From the NCBI RefSeq assembly GCF_003286085.1, contig NW_020825326.1:1550001-1614000 (forward strand): 64,000 nucleotides of DNA, given 5' to 3'. The position numbers were made by a program, and so were the translations under genes. The notes under the pieces are model-generated. The model ran no database searches. It was not told the DNA's origin and saw nothing but the letters and a program-made list of their open reading frames with translations. Positions within the stretch are counted from its first letter, which is position 1. Every line of letters starts with the position of its first letter. Origin of the DNA: Drosophila persimilis. Lineage: Eukaryota; Arthropoda; Insecta; Diptera; Drosophilidae. Below are positions 1 to 13,200 of the stretch, in pieces.

Positions 1-93
1 CTTCAGCATCAGCGGATCGTAGGCCAGGCCCGTGGTGATTTTGTGCGGGGGCAATGAGGCGGACGGCGGCGTCTGTTGCAGGTGCTGTTGCTC

Positions 94-129
<36 letters not shown>

Positions 130-759
130 CTGGCGCTGATGCTGCAGGTTGGCGGTATAGAAATGATTCATGAACTGTCGGTGCTGGCGATGGGGCAGCG
201 TCAGGTTGACGGGCGGTATGTGGTCCGCCGACGAGGAGGTGGCTATTGGCGGCAGCTGCTGCCCTTGCCCTTGCCCCGTGTCTGCCAGCTGGCTAAGGCC
301 GTGCGGTCCGAGTGGCACCAGCGGACTACTCAGCGTGCGAGAGAGGGGCCGCATCAGGCGCTTGGCCAGCTCCTCCTTATTTTGTAGCAGAAGCAGCTCC
401 CGCTGCTGCTGAAGGTACTCCTGGTCCCGCTGTAGGCTATTGACCTTGGTCCCGCTCCCGCCGGCCACCGCTGCTGAGGGCGTGGTGGCGGCTGAAGGGC
501 TCGTGCGATAGACTGCTGCTGCGGCGGCCAGAGCCTCGGGCAGACTCTGTGAGGTGCTGGTGGCTATGGTGCTGGTCAGTACCGTTTTGGGCGGTTTCTT
601 TTTATCGGTCAGGTCCATCACCTCCGCGGCGGAGTCGTCCTCCTCCTCCTTCAGCTGGGACTCGCGCACTCCAGCGGCCGTCGCAGCTCCGCTGCGGGTG
701 AGCACGGTCTGGCGCAGCTTCTGGGTGAGCACCTGATGCTGGTACGCCTGGCGCTCCGC
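1..759 (-). CDS. HDAC4: HDAC4 coding exon 9 (runs off the left edge)
   Basis: Starts at ctccccag|GCGGAG and is open to base 1 (253 codons). It holds LRQTVLTRSG, an acidic EEEDDSAAEVMDL patch, the third 14-3-3 site (MRPLSRTLSSP), a polyQ run and KITTGLAYDPLMLK at the border of the deacetylase domain. The exon probably continues to the left. Confidence 0.9.
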
Positions 760-3700
760 CTGGGGAGAAGCATTCGGTTGATCATTTACGAACTTACGAA
801 GTGGAGGGGACACACGGGGCGGATGCTACTCACCTCGCTGTTCTCGTAATGCGTTTGGGCCACATTCAGCTGCCCGGCGCCCGTCAGCATCGGATGTCCC
901 AGGGGCAGCGGGGCCGACTGAGTCCTGCCCAAGGGTCGGTGGCCCTGCTTGTGCAGATGCACCTGAGCCACCTGTGCATCCGTGATTGGTGTGTTGTGCG
1001 GGTGTCCGCCGTACAGAGCATGACCATGCCCGTGTCCATGACCGTGTCCATGGCCGTGACCGTGACCATAGCCATGCCCGTGTCCGTGGCTGTTGGTGGG
1101 AGGCAGGGAGCCGGCCGCTGCTGCCGCCGCCGCTGCTGCTGCAGCCACGGCCGCCGCATGCAGATTGACTGCGGAGCCGGCGGTCACTCCCCCCAGCTGC
1201 TGCATGTAGGACGAGGACGAGGGCAGAATGGTGGAGGCGGCGTGCGCCTGCGGCGGAGCCACATCCCCCACCAGGGAGGCCTGGGACGAGGACGTAGACG
1301 TCGCCGAGGCGGACCTGACCACGGGCGAGGGCTGCTGGGGCGCGATTCCCGTGGCCGGCATCATGGCCAGCGGCCCAGTCGGCTGCCGTCCCACGAAGGA
1401 CATACCCAGCTGATTGTAGTAGGTCGGCTGGCCCCCGGCGGCCGCCACATGCTGGTGCAGTGCCGCGAACATCGCCGTAGCCCGCGCCTGCGCCTGCGCC
1501 TGGGCCTGGGCACTCGCCTGTGCCTGTGCCTGCGCCTGCGCCTGTGCCTGCGCCTGCACCTGGGCGGAGTTTGGTAAATGCGGTCGTCCCAGGGATATGT
1601 TGGGCAGGGAGGGCGAGCTGAACAGTGGCAGGTCGTTGATGCTGCTCCTCTGCCCCGGCTGGTACTGGCTCCCCTCCTCGTTCTCCTCCTGGATCGGAGC
1701 ACTCGTCGGGGAACCCCTGCTCCCGACCACGCCCACCGACAGCCCCGTGGACGAGGGCGGAGAGTTAGGGCCAGAGTCCGGCGTGCTGTTGGAGTCTGTT
1801 TTGGAGGGTACAGAGAAAGCTTCGGTTATTAATTATTCGGTGGGAGCTGGCCAGGAAATGGAATGGTAAAGGACTCAGAAACAGTTTAGACGGCAGTCAG
1901 GCAGCAGTTAGTGGACTGAGCGTAGCTGTAGCTGTGGCTGTGGCTGTGGCTGTGGCTGGAGCTGATCAATGGTTGGATCTTCGTGGATAGCAGGGGTTAA
2001 ACAACAGTACAGTAATACTAGTAGCATTAACGATTGCAACGATAAACACAACGCATTAAATATTTAATAACACAATCAAGGGTTTACAAATTAAAACATG
2101 TGATAGCTTCTCTCTCGCACTTCCGACGCAGGATAGTTGATCTTGGACCTCTCGGATCTCTGAGATCTTTGTATGATGTTGGGTACGGTACTCGTATGTC
2201 CGTGTGTCTTGCTATCTGTGTGTATGTGTGTGTATGTGTGTGTAAGTGTGTGTGTGGGTCTTTGATGATGAAATAGTCCTTCGTCGTTGGCGATTTCTTA
2301 TATGGGATCAACAATAGAGGGTCCGCCATCACTTGCGAGCACTTCATCTGATCTGATCTCTTGGATCCTCGATAGATCTGAGCTAAAGAACGAAGAACAG
2401 TTCGCAGAGACAGTACAATAGGCGGCTGCTGCCTTCATTCTTTTGCTTCTTTTGAGAGATGGGTCCACAGTAGATTCACCAATAGATTCACTCGACTCAG
2501 TTCCACCTATCGCAACACATTGCCGTCTAGAATCCCCCCTGTGTGATGGGTTTTTGTGGTTTTCTGTGCTTGTGTGTGGGGTGCTGTCTGGGTCATATAC
2601 GTACTTGTAAGAACGGAGTTCTTCTGCTGCCTGCGCTGGGCCGCCTGCAGGAGTCGCTCGTGGCGACGTGCACCTGCCGGGCCTCCGTTACGGGCCTTGC
2701 GCTCGATGACACTCTGTTTCAGCCGGATCTTCAGCAGGTTGGGTTCGGATGCTGTTTGGATTTGGTTCACACACATTTGCTTGGTTAGTTCGGAAGGGGT
2801 TAGAGAACTTAGCTTAAGACATACGGAATACAACAGCGCGGGGTGAGGCTTAAGGGCTGCACAGCTTACAAGTCCCCTTGCGACCTTTCGACTTTCGGTT
2901 AGTTCGGTATTTGCCATGCTCTCTTAACATTTCTAACATTTCTAATAGTTTATAAATTATCTATACTCATCTCATGACTGAGTGCGACCTTTACCCCGAA
3001 AAAGTATCCCAAAAGTCTCGCTGGTACTTCGCTTCGTTGCGACTATCGGAAACGAGACATTGCCTGCCCCGAACTGAACGACATATGAATCATTTTTGCA
3101 TCTTTTCTGATCCGATTTCTATGGGTCGACAAGAATCGGGGGACAGAAGCAGACAGCAGACAGAGACAGCCAAACGGATTTTAGTATAAAATAAACAACA
3201 CTCAAGGCATAGCAGGTCGCGGTCAGAGCAGTTTCTTAGGAGGGCATTTCTCCTAAATCGATTATCTGGGAGGGAAGGAGGTCCGACACGGCCGGAGGGA
3301 GAGCTGGGAGGGCTTACCTGTTTTCCTGAGCGGAAAATCAGATTCATATTTGAGCAGTGAGGAGGGCGGCTGAGGTATTTTGTAGGGGTGCGCACTGGTC
3401 ACGGTTCCGGCTGGCAGGGATTCGCCCGAGGAGCTTTTCACCACACCTCTGTAAATGTAAATGGACATGATATTAATTACATATGTGTACATTTAGTAGT
3501 CACATTTGAATTATAGTTTTGATCGGTTTATCGATCGATAAATCGCCATATCGATAGAGTTGTAAGTTGGCCATTTCGGATTGGATATTATTAAAAAATA
3601 ATATCTAAAACGGATTACCAGATCCAGCCACTGGCCCCTCTCCTTACCGATTGCGATAGGGCGACGTTGTCGTTGTTCCATTGGAGGCTGCTGCCTGCGA

Positions 3701-3928
3701 CTTGCGGCTCATAATGAAGCACTGGATCGGGAATGGGATCGGGAAAGAAAATGGATTAGAAGGATGGTCGGAGACAGCGAAAGGGGTTTCCTTACATTGA
3801 GAATCTGTTTGACCTCCGGGCTGGCGTTGGCGCTGCAGTTCTCCTTCCGCTTCATGACCTCCCGCTCTCGGCGCTCCCGCTGCTGCTGCTGCTCGCGCTG
3901 CTGCTGATGATGATGTTGCTGCTGCTGT

Positions 3929-3960
<32 letters not shown>

Positions 3961-6900
3961 TTGCTGATGGTGGTGGTGGTGGTGATGCTGCTGCTGCTGC
4001 TGCTGCTGGCGGTGGTGCTCCTCGACAACTGCGGCGGCAGCAGCAGCGGCGGCCGTTACCATGGTCTGTTCCCGCAATTCCTGGAAGGCTCCATGGGAGT
4101 GCACCGCAAACTGAATAATATCAAAGAAGTAAGAAATAGAGAAGAGAGAAAGAGAGACAACTTCTTGGTTATTCGGTTTCAGGTGCTGGGCCATTTTTTA
4201 GAATTGCTTCGGCTGCTCTCTGAATAATAATAATAATAATGATGATGATGATGATGATGATGGCGCCGCCTTGGCCTTAGTCATACGCCCCATCGAAGCA
4301 CTTCCGGCCCAGACGACGGCATGATAATATATTTTATTTTATTTTATTTTATTTTCATTTATCTCATTTCAATTCCTTTTTCCTCTTGTTTTGTTTTGCA
4401 CTTCTGTTTTGAGTTTTCTGCCCACACATCCCCATTCACATCATCATTCCGATCCCCACCGTTCCCAGCCTCATCATCGTCATCATCGTCATCATCACCA
4501 TCTCTGCATGAAGTGAAGCACGGACAGAAACACAGTCACAGCCCCAACAGCCGCGACATATCGGACAACAACACCAACATCAACATCAACAGACAGACGT
4601 CATCGTTCAAGGTGTAGTTGTATAAGGTGAGGCATGCCGCCACTTCTGCTTTCGCTCTCTTAAGCTGCTGCTGCTGCTGCTTCTGCGGCACGACTGACCA
4701 TTCACTTGCGGCAGCTGCCTTTTGCCATTCACCACCGAGTCACTTCTTTGCTCATGTGCATGCGAATACTTTTATTTTCCTGATTTCCTATATCGCCGGT
4801 TCACGTTTCGCAGACAACTGTTGTGACGGCGCTCCCTGGGCATGCCTCACCCCACGGTAATGCACCTTGGGAGAGACGACGTCGCGCCGCGCCGCGTCTC
4901 TCTTTCTCTCTTTCTGTTTCTGGCAGCTCTCGGTGTCGCCTCCTAGTCTACTCACTTGATACTTGTGCTCCAATTGCAGTTTATGCTCCAATTCCATTTG
5001 CTTCGATTTCTCCTGAAACGAGTGGATCAGACGTTGCTTCTGCAGTTCCTGACTCTTTTTAAGCTGCAAGAAACAGACAAATTTAGAGATACTCGTGCTG
5101 ACAGGAGATAGATCTTCAAAGAGCGCATCGCAGAGAGTATGTACAAGTATTTGTACAAAACCACCTCAAAAATAATCAAAGAGAGGGTTGCTTATAATCT
5201 GTTTTCGTTGTATTCAATTTGAGAAAACAAATCAACACTGCAACATCCTAGTTCTAAAACTTTAAGCGACCTTAAGAGTATTTATGGAACTTAGACACAA
5301 ATTACATCGTCATCAATGAAACTCGTCGATTCTGCAACCTGAAGAACGTTTGGATATTTTGCACCAAGCGAACATCTCCCTTCAATTGGAAAACTTACAC
5401 ACATAAATATCCCAATGGAACTCCTGTATTTCTAGTGATGACTAAGATGTACGAGAAAGCTCAAGACCAGAGGTCCTCTCTAGCAGTAAGCATTTTTCGT
5501 TTATTTTGCAGTCATCCAGAACCCAAAACCTCATCTATTGCTATACCTTGATGCCCTATATGCCCTTTGGAGGCAGACAGTTTTTGGGGCACGCATAAAA
5601 TATGTACAAGCAGTGGGTTCTGTTAAGAATATTAAAAACATACAATATGTGGGCATAAAACATATTTTGCTAAACAGAGTTCTTGACGGAGTTCATTCCG
5701 CCGACAGACATACTCGTACATCTGTGCTGCACCTCCCCACTTTCAAAACTCTTTTCGAGACATTTCTAGCATTCCAAATTGAACAAGTAATACGGTCTTA
5801 GAAAGCAGTGTAAGGAGTGTAAGCACTAGAAACCTGGAGAAATTCTATTCATTTTGAGTTTCATCTCCTTGTTTTTCTGCTGTTCATTGAAATGGTAATG
5901 CTGGTAGTAGCGATTTGAAAAAGCCACTACCTCAGTAAGATGCAATTAGTTATAGAATACTTTGATAAAAGAAATTGATAGCCATAGCGGCACTCGTGTT
6001 TTTGGAGCGTAGAAGAATTCATTGCGCCGTCCATAAGAGTAGACCCAAGAATTTGCCTAACAACTAATGGCAGGCGGTATAAAGGAATTAAACACCAAGT
6101 TTAATACACTCTCGCTATAGTATTTAACCCACCGAACTATAAAAAGAAGATTGAATATCGAGTTGGCATGCGATCTGACCTTTGGAGGATGGTTTAAATG
6201 CAAGAAGTCCTAGGTCCTAGAAAGCTACGCGTTCGGGTCAGAGAGTACACGACTGAGAGGTGCACGACTCAAGTTTGCAAAAACGCATTTGGACTGGCCC
6301 TGTGCCAGTTTCCCCAGCGGCGTGGTTTCCAGGCTGTCCAGGTCCTACCCCTTTCCCTGCTGGACACTCCATTTCCTCCTCGTCCATGCAGACGCGGCAA
6401 AACTCATGGTGGTACGTATCTCGGGGCCATGCGGCCGGTGTTCGCACCTGGCTTTTCCTCAGGCTCGGGAGGGTCTTGGTACGTTTAGGGGGCTATGTTC
6501 CACCGCCTATCTGCTCTCGTTCCAGCCCGGCCGATCATCTGTGAGATAATGTCTCATAGTGGTCTCCGTACATGACTAGTCTGGCACACTCGCGCGCGGT
6601 GTGGCCTGGGACCCACGTGAGTGGACACGAGTGTGACCTGATTTGGTTCAGTGCGTCCACTGTCTCGCGTCCGAGTCTGCTTGTGGTCTTGCAGGACCCT
6701 AAGACTTCGATACAGCCAGATTGCTGTGTTCCTTGGAAGTACATCCAACGTATATATCGACTTTAACGCTTGCTATACTGCAAATATCTCTGCCTGAAGT
6801 CCACTGCACCAGCCTGATAGTCTTGGGGATATTTTGGTCACCAAATCTCCGCAGAAGATCCCAGCTCCCGTCCCTTCGACTGTCTTTCACCCGTCAGTGA

Positions 6901-9900
6901 AGGTGGAATGCTCGTTCTGCCCAAGGGCACTGTTTTGCCTGCATTCCTTCCTATCGGGTATATACCCATTTATCATTTAAGTTTTAAGAGGTCTTAAGAG
7001 ATTCACTGACGCCAGGACGCATGGCTTGGGACTCGCTGGACTCTTCGGAGTTTTTCCAGGTGAGACTTAGTGTCTGCCGCCTCTCACCAAACCAAGCCTC
7101 CTTGTGTCAGAATGGGTCGTATACCGTTGTATACATTCAGTGGACGATGCGTGATTGTGGGCCCCACCTTCGTCCAAAAGGCCTTCCTACAGGTGTAGAA
7201 AGCGGCCATTCCCGTTTTCTGCACTTCCACCGTGTTCCGTTTCCAGGAGAGTTTCGAGTCAAGGATGACTCCACTACATAGCTTCGCTGGACAATTTGAG
7301 TGTCGTTCCAGCAGTTACGGGTTGTTTGGAACTCGGTAGCTCGGTTCTCCGAGGGTTCACCCCTAGTCCGTTTTGGCGTGCCCGTCTAGCGGTCGTTCCA
7401 AGAGCAGATTCAAGGAGTTCACTGATGGTGGGCAGGAACTGTAGGTCTATTACCAGTATCACCAGCTCGTTTGCGTACTCCGTGATCTTGTGTCCACTGC
7501 TCCCCAGATGAAGAAGGCCATTAAGCACCAGGTTCCACAGAAGTGGGGATATGGGCAGTCCAGCTGTTCGGAAAGCCATGGGTCCACCACACCAATATTT
7601 TGAAGCAGTTCATGTGCCAAAAGTAAAAACTCTGCCTTTTCAATTGTTCTGCTAAATAAACTTTCCCTTTCCTTACTTCACGCCTTCGGAGCATACTTCG
7701 GAGCCACCCGATCCCTTCCTGCTTTCGGAACGTCCTTTAACCTCCGGATTCGAAGCGTAATTAAACCTCCGGTTTCCTTCCTACGTACTTAAACCTCCGC
7801 AACGAATCTTCTCCTCGCAACGCACTACTAAAAATACCTCTTCCCTGTGGCGTGACTCTTGTTGACGATTTCCTTGACGAGGAGAGAAATATAAGTTCGA
7901 ATTTATCGTTTTTCTCCTTAGCACGCTGTCCAGCCGTCGTCGTGGGATTACCATCTAGGCCACTGAGGCCGTTGTTGACTCGATTCTGATTTGTCGAAGA
8001 TCGCCTGGCCCTTATGTGTAGATCCAATAGGCGTTCCATTGTTTTCCACAGTTAGGGGGCGTCCTTTAAAGGTTCTCTGCAGCCATGGTAGTAGGTGGGA
8101 GGAGTGGAGGAATGTCAAAGGCATGGCAGCAACTCCAAATCCGTCAAACAGAACTGGGTTTTGGCAAGTGGTTTATTTATTGACCCATGCCATGGCGGGG
8201 GCAATGTCGTAATGAAAACAAAATTGATTAAGAACTAAAAACTTGAGTCCTGAAAACAAAAAGATGGATTGCTTCAGGTTTCTAATGAAACCAGCCAGAA
8301 ACAAAAAGTTCATACAATGTAAGAACTGGTCAGTGAACGGTTCTGTTTTCCATTGCGAGTGACCACTGTCGTGTTTTGGTTCTGTTCTGTTCTTCTTCTT
8401 CCCTCGATCTTCGTCCGTCATTATCTATGCATGTGTGTCTGTGTGTACATTTGTATGTGTAACGCCCACATCGAGATGCTTCTGCTGATAGGTTTCCATG
8501 ACCTTAGATCGTGGCACGAGGCGTCGCACAGTGGGACGTCAACCGAAAAGAGGTGGCAAACGTAATTTGTTGAGTGTGTTCCTTGAACATCTGATAGAGA
8601 ATTTTCCAGGGCTTTTAAAACTGGAGAAATGAGCCTTCAAACGAAAGATTTATTATCGAAACCTTCTAATTTTAGGGCTAAGGTACCCCGAATTCGGATG
8701 CCACACTGCGATATTGTACGACTTGGAGTCAAGAGCGATTTAAAACAATCAAATTAGCTTAAAATTTAGGTATTATTATGCAATGAAACTGTGAAAGGTC
8801 AAACCTTTACAAGTTCTTTAAGGACTACACAAAAATCTAAAATAGGGCACGACTTTGACAGCTTTCAAACGCAGTTTGTTCCATGAAAACATCTATGTAT
8901 GTATGTATGTATATTCGGTCAGATGTTTTCAATTCGGCAAGCCGAAAGGGCCGCAGGCACCACTGTGCGTCGCGTCGTTTCTTGGATTATTCTTCGGCCT
9001 CCACCTTCGCTCGGACACGACAGTTGTTACTGTTTATGTTGTGGGGGGATGTCACGCCTCCGCACCCTTCTCTCTGGGCACCGCACGCACACTGACACAC
9101 ACTCCCATGTGGCGTCGAAATGGGACGCCGACCGACAAAAAATCGCGAAAGTAACGGTTCGGTTGATCTCTTCTTTCGGTTGCTTCTTGAATTTATTGTT
9201 ATTTCTTGTCATGCGCTTGGGGAGGGTATTTCGGTTTTGATCAGATGTCTGCCACGCAGAGAAGGAAGCATCTCTGCCTGTTTCAGCCCAGCTGAGTGTC
9301 AAGATTGAATCACAACATATGTTATATGTATGTACATATGTACGTAAGAATGACCAGTCGGTTGTCGAAGATATTCAATCAAAACTTTAGTTTTGCTTTT
9401 GCCATCTGTTTTGTTAATGCTTGTAGTACTTATTGTACTTATTGCTACTCGTCAATGGGGGGAAGGGGTGAGGGGAGTGATGCAGGGGTAGAATATTCGC
9501 ATTTCTTCCCGTCTCCGCCCGTCTCCGCCCTGCAATCGCACTCACAGTTCACTCAATAAATAATAATCTCGTCTGCTTCCTCTTATGTCTCTGCACTGCT
9601 TCTTACACTGCTTTGGATGTTTCTACTGCTTCTTCTCAATCCGCTGCTCTTCGCGCATTGCTTCGCACATACATATGCTTCTGCTTGTTATTTTCTTCTT
9701 CTTGCTACCTTCTATCTTCTATTTATCTTTGTCTTTTTTGTGGTTATTTTGTGCACACTGGTTTTTGTTATAAACTTTTGTCAGGCGAAAGAATTTTCAT
9801 GGACTTTCTTTCGACTATTTGCCGATGAATTTTTGAATTTTCAAAAGAGAAACCGAGAGCTACACGACGGACGTGGAGGCGCTGAAAACTCTGTCCGTTT

Positions 9901-10213
9901 TGGTTTCCATTCGCTCTTCCTGTTTCTGTTTCTGAATCTGCTTCTGTTTTCGGACTTTCGTTTTGATTTTAGCATTCGCTGGGATGTGGACGACGCGCTT
10001 TCATTTCAGTTTCACGCGGGCGACTGACCCAACTGGCGAAAAACTCAAATATAAACACAAAATTTCGAAACATTTACGATGGCTGGGTGAAACAGAGAGA
10101 CGAGAAGAGACGGTGGGAGAGTGGGCTGCCAGAGAGAGAGCTACCTCTCGCTGCCTAGACAGACATAGGGGCGGGACTCGCACGATAGAGAGAGAGAGCT
10201 AGCTATCAACATC

Positions 10214-10288
<75 letters not shown>

Positions 10289-13200
10289 CCATATCCCATA
10301 TCCCATATCCCATATCCCATATCCCATATCCCATATCCCATCCTATCTTATCCCATAAGCCACATGAGTTCCCAGAAAACTGCACCTGACCCGACACCAA
10401 AGCAAGCCACAGCACACACTACCTCCGGACAGAGGCACCTCCTGCTGCTTACACAACATTCGCCAGTTGCTATGGCCTGTGCTATAATTATAAATGCCTG
10501 TGCTATAATTATAGCGGGCAGAATACAGCACACAGGCACGCCCATATAAATAGAAACCGAACAGAAAAAGAAACAGAAACGGAATTGGATTGGATTGGAT
10601 TGGATTGGGAACGAAAAGAAAACGAAAATGCAATCTGCTTTATAAGTGATCATGAGCATCATGATAATCACGGTGACGGAGACGGTGACGATGACGGTGA
10701 AGGTATTTCCGGAAAATGGAATTAACAGATTTCCGACGAATCGCTTGGGAATCAATCAGTGCTCAATTAGACCTTTCAAATCTGGTTTATTCTAGTGTAG
10801 TTTTACGTTCGTATGCACAATGGAATTCTCTCCTTGTACCTTACATAATTACACAATGGAATACGCATACAATTCTAAAGAAGAAAAGGACTCAAATAAA
10901 TGGAAAAACTAAATGGGATGTGGTTTGCTTGATATTGGAATTGCAGGGATCAAATTTGTTCGATAAAGAACGCTCGGATGGAGCACTGACACATTTACAT
11001 ATTACGGTATTACGGTATTACGGTATTACGGTACTACGGTATTACGGTATTACGGTGCTCATGCTAAAGGAATATTTGGTTCTATTGTAGTTTCAAGCTT
11101 CAACTGATGGAGATTCAAACAATATTAAGTTTTATCAACTCTTGCATAGATCGTAGACGGGACGGGGGCGAAGATCAGGAGATTAATGATCGTGTTCATT
11201 AAGATCTTGTCAGCCATACCACACCGCCCCTCTCTAGCCACCGCAGATCCCATACCTCCACACCCTGCCCCTCATCAATTTTTGCTAATTTACATTTTGC
11301 TCGTGCCACCAAAAATAACGGAACACAAAGAAGAGCGTGAAGAAGAGATGAAGGAGGAGGAAAAGGCAGAGCGACAGCGACAGCGAGAGCGAGAGGGAGA
11401 GGGAGAGGAGAAATGAGGAATTCTATCAGGCATTTCCACTGATTAGCATTTGTTGCAGTGTGCGTGTAATCCACGTGCGTGTGTGTGCGTGCTTGTTTGT
11501 GTGTATGCATATTTGTTAAAAATAAAACCAGAGTTTATAAAGAACAGAAATAAATTCAAAGGAAAAACCAAAAATAACAAAAACGGCAAACGCGTTGCTG
11601 AAGTAGAGAAAACTGAAGGCGGCATCGGTGGCGGTGGCGGCGGTGGCGGCTCGTGGCTGCGGTGGGGTGTGGTGTGGCCGGGGGCCAACTGTGGCAGGGC
11701 ATACATATGTGCATTTAAAACACTTTTTAACCCTAAAAATAAAACATTTCTAACGAAAAAAGAAACAAAAGTGGACTCAATACGAAATGCAGCCAAAAAT
11801 TCAGGCAAAAATAAATCCCCCAGACTATAAATTGAATACAAGCAGAGCAGCAGTGGCAGTGGCAGTGGCAGCGGCAGCGGCAGCGGCAGAAGGAGCTTCA
11901 GAGCATTCTCTGGGCATGCCTCACCTTACCTTTGAAATGCACCTTGAGATGAAGCAGCAGCAAAAGCATCACAGCCGGAATAAGCAGTGCAAGCAGAGCA
12001 CCAGGAGCGACCAAGCCAATGGATGGCAGGGGGGAAGCAGTGCTCAGAGCAGGTGGGGCTGTTGCACATGCTGCCCCATGCGCCCAGCCGCCAGTAGCCA
12101 CAGCCAGAGTAACAGAGAGAGAGAGAGAGAGGGAACGGAAGAGAAAGAGACATGCAGACAGTAAAAGCCCGCCAAGTGCACCGAGCGGCATTCGCATGGG
12201 CATGTGTCCATCAAAGGCCTGACCACCCTGTCTCTCTTCTGTGCTCTCTTGCTGGCGACTCTCTTGACTTGGATTTCTCGGCTATTTATAGAGGATTTTA
12301 TTTAAAAAATGCGCAAAAACTCATACATATTTTCGTAGTGAAAACAATAAATATAGAATCATTAAGTTGTACACGCGTTTATATTTAGACTCCCAACGGG
12401 GAGCGCGAGCGAGCATCCGAAGCCCAACAGAGCAGAAGGAAACGCACAACCAACAACCACACACACACACGCACGAACCTGCACGAATGCATGTAACAAA
12501 GCAGTTAAAGCAGAGGAGGAGCAGATGAAAGCAGTGTACGAGCGCAGAGCCAAAGCAGACCATGGCCAGGCGAAAAGTATTAATAAAGCGACTAAAAGCA
12601 TACAAATATAAACCAAAACAAAAAACAAAAACGGGAAAATCAGGAAGAGGGAAAAGAAAAAGCGAGCGCGAGGGCGAAGGCGAACAATTACAGCTGCTGG
12701 ATCAAAATCACACCAAAATAAGGGGATATGCATATGTACATACGAGCAATGGGGGCTAATGGAATGTGGTCAAGGGGGCTTGATCGGTGGGAGTGCCAGA
12801 GGGTAGGGATAGAGAAGGGAAATCAAGGTTATTCCGCTAACCGTAGCAATTTCTACGAAGGAGATGGTGGATTGAGAACAACTGGCTGATTTGGTCCATA
12901 TTTTAAGGTATACACATATTTCCCAACCCTTCTCATAGACGGCTCTTTTCTCCTCCGTACACTCCCCCGTACTGACTGAGTATCGGTTATAAATGTAGAG
13001 TCGCGGCTCTAGCTGCGACTCACAACGTTCCGCTCGTTTGTGTTCGCACTCTCGGGCCCGAAGCTCAGTTTTAACTCTCGGGGGAGAGAGAACAGCTGAG
13101 AGCAAGGGCGTACCCCTCCGCTGATCTTGAGAGAATAAAGGCGAAATAAAGCAAGCCAAAAGCACACTCACCTCCATGATCTGCTGATCGATATCCACCG

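Larger units (their letters stand above)
8041..13171. other. HDAC4 intron, simple repeats only
   Basis: Non-coding. It contains tandem repeats (listed separately), A-rich and CA-rich tracts, and a copy of the 13-mer GGCATGCCTCACC at 11913-11925. Long ORFs here are low-complexity and lack recognisable domains. Confidence 0.55.

Noticed and set aside
801-1577. 258-codon plus-strand ORF
   Set aside because: It is the antisense shadow of HDAC4 coding exon 8; its Arg/Gly/Cys-rich content comes from the reverse of the repeat-rich exon.
3907-4227. Plus-strand poly-Leu ORF resembling a signal or membrane segment
   Set aside because: It is the antisense of HDAC4 CAG repeats (CTG read as Leu). The same holds for the poly-Leu ORF at 76-387.
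11898-12203. Minus-strand ORF with a hydrophobic start, ending at a donor-like site
   Set aside because: Hydrophobicity comes from CT-rich repeats, and no phase-compatible link to HDAC4 exons could be shown. The donor-like motif is noted as a finding, but it is not called an exon.
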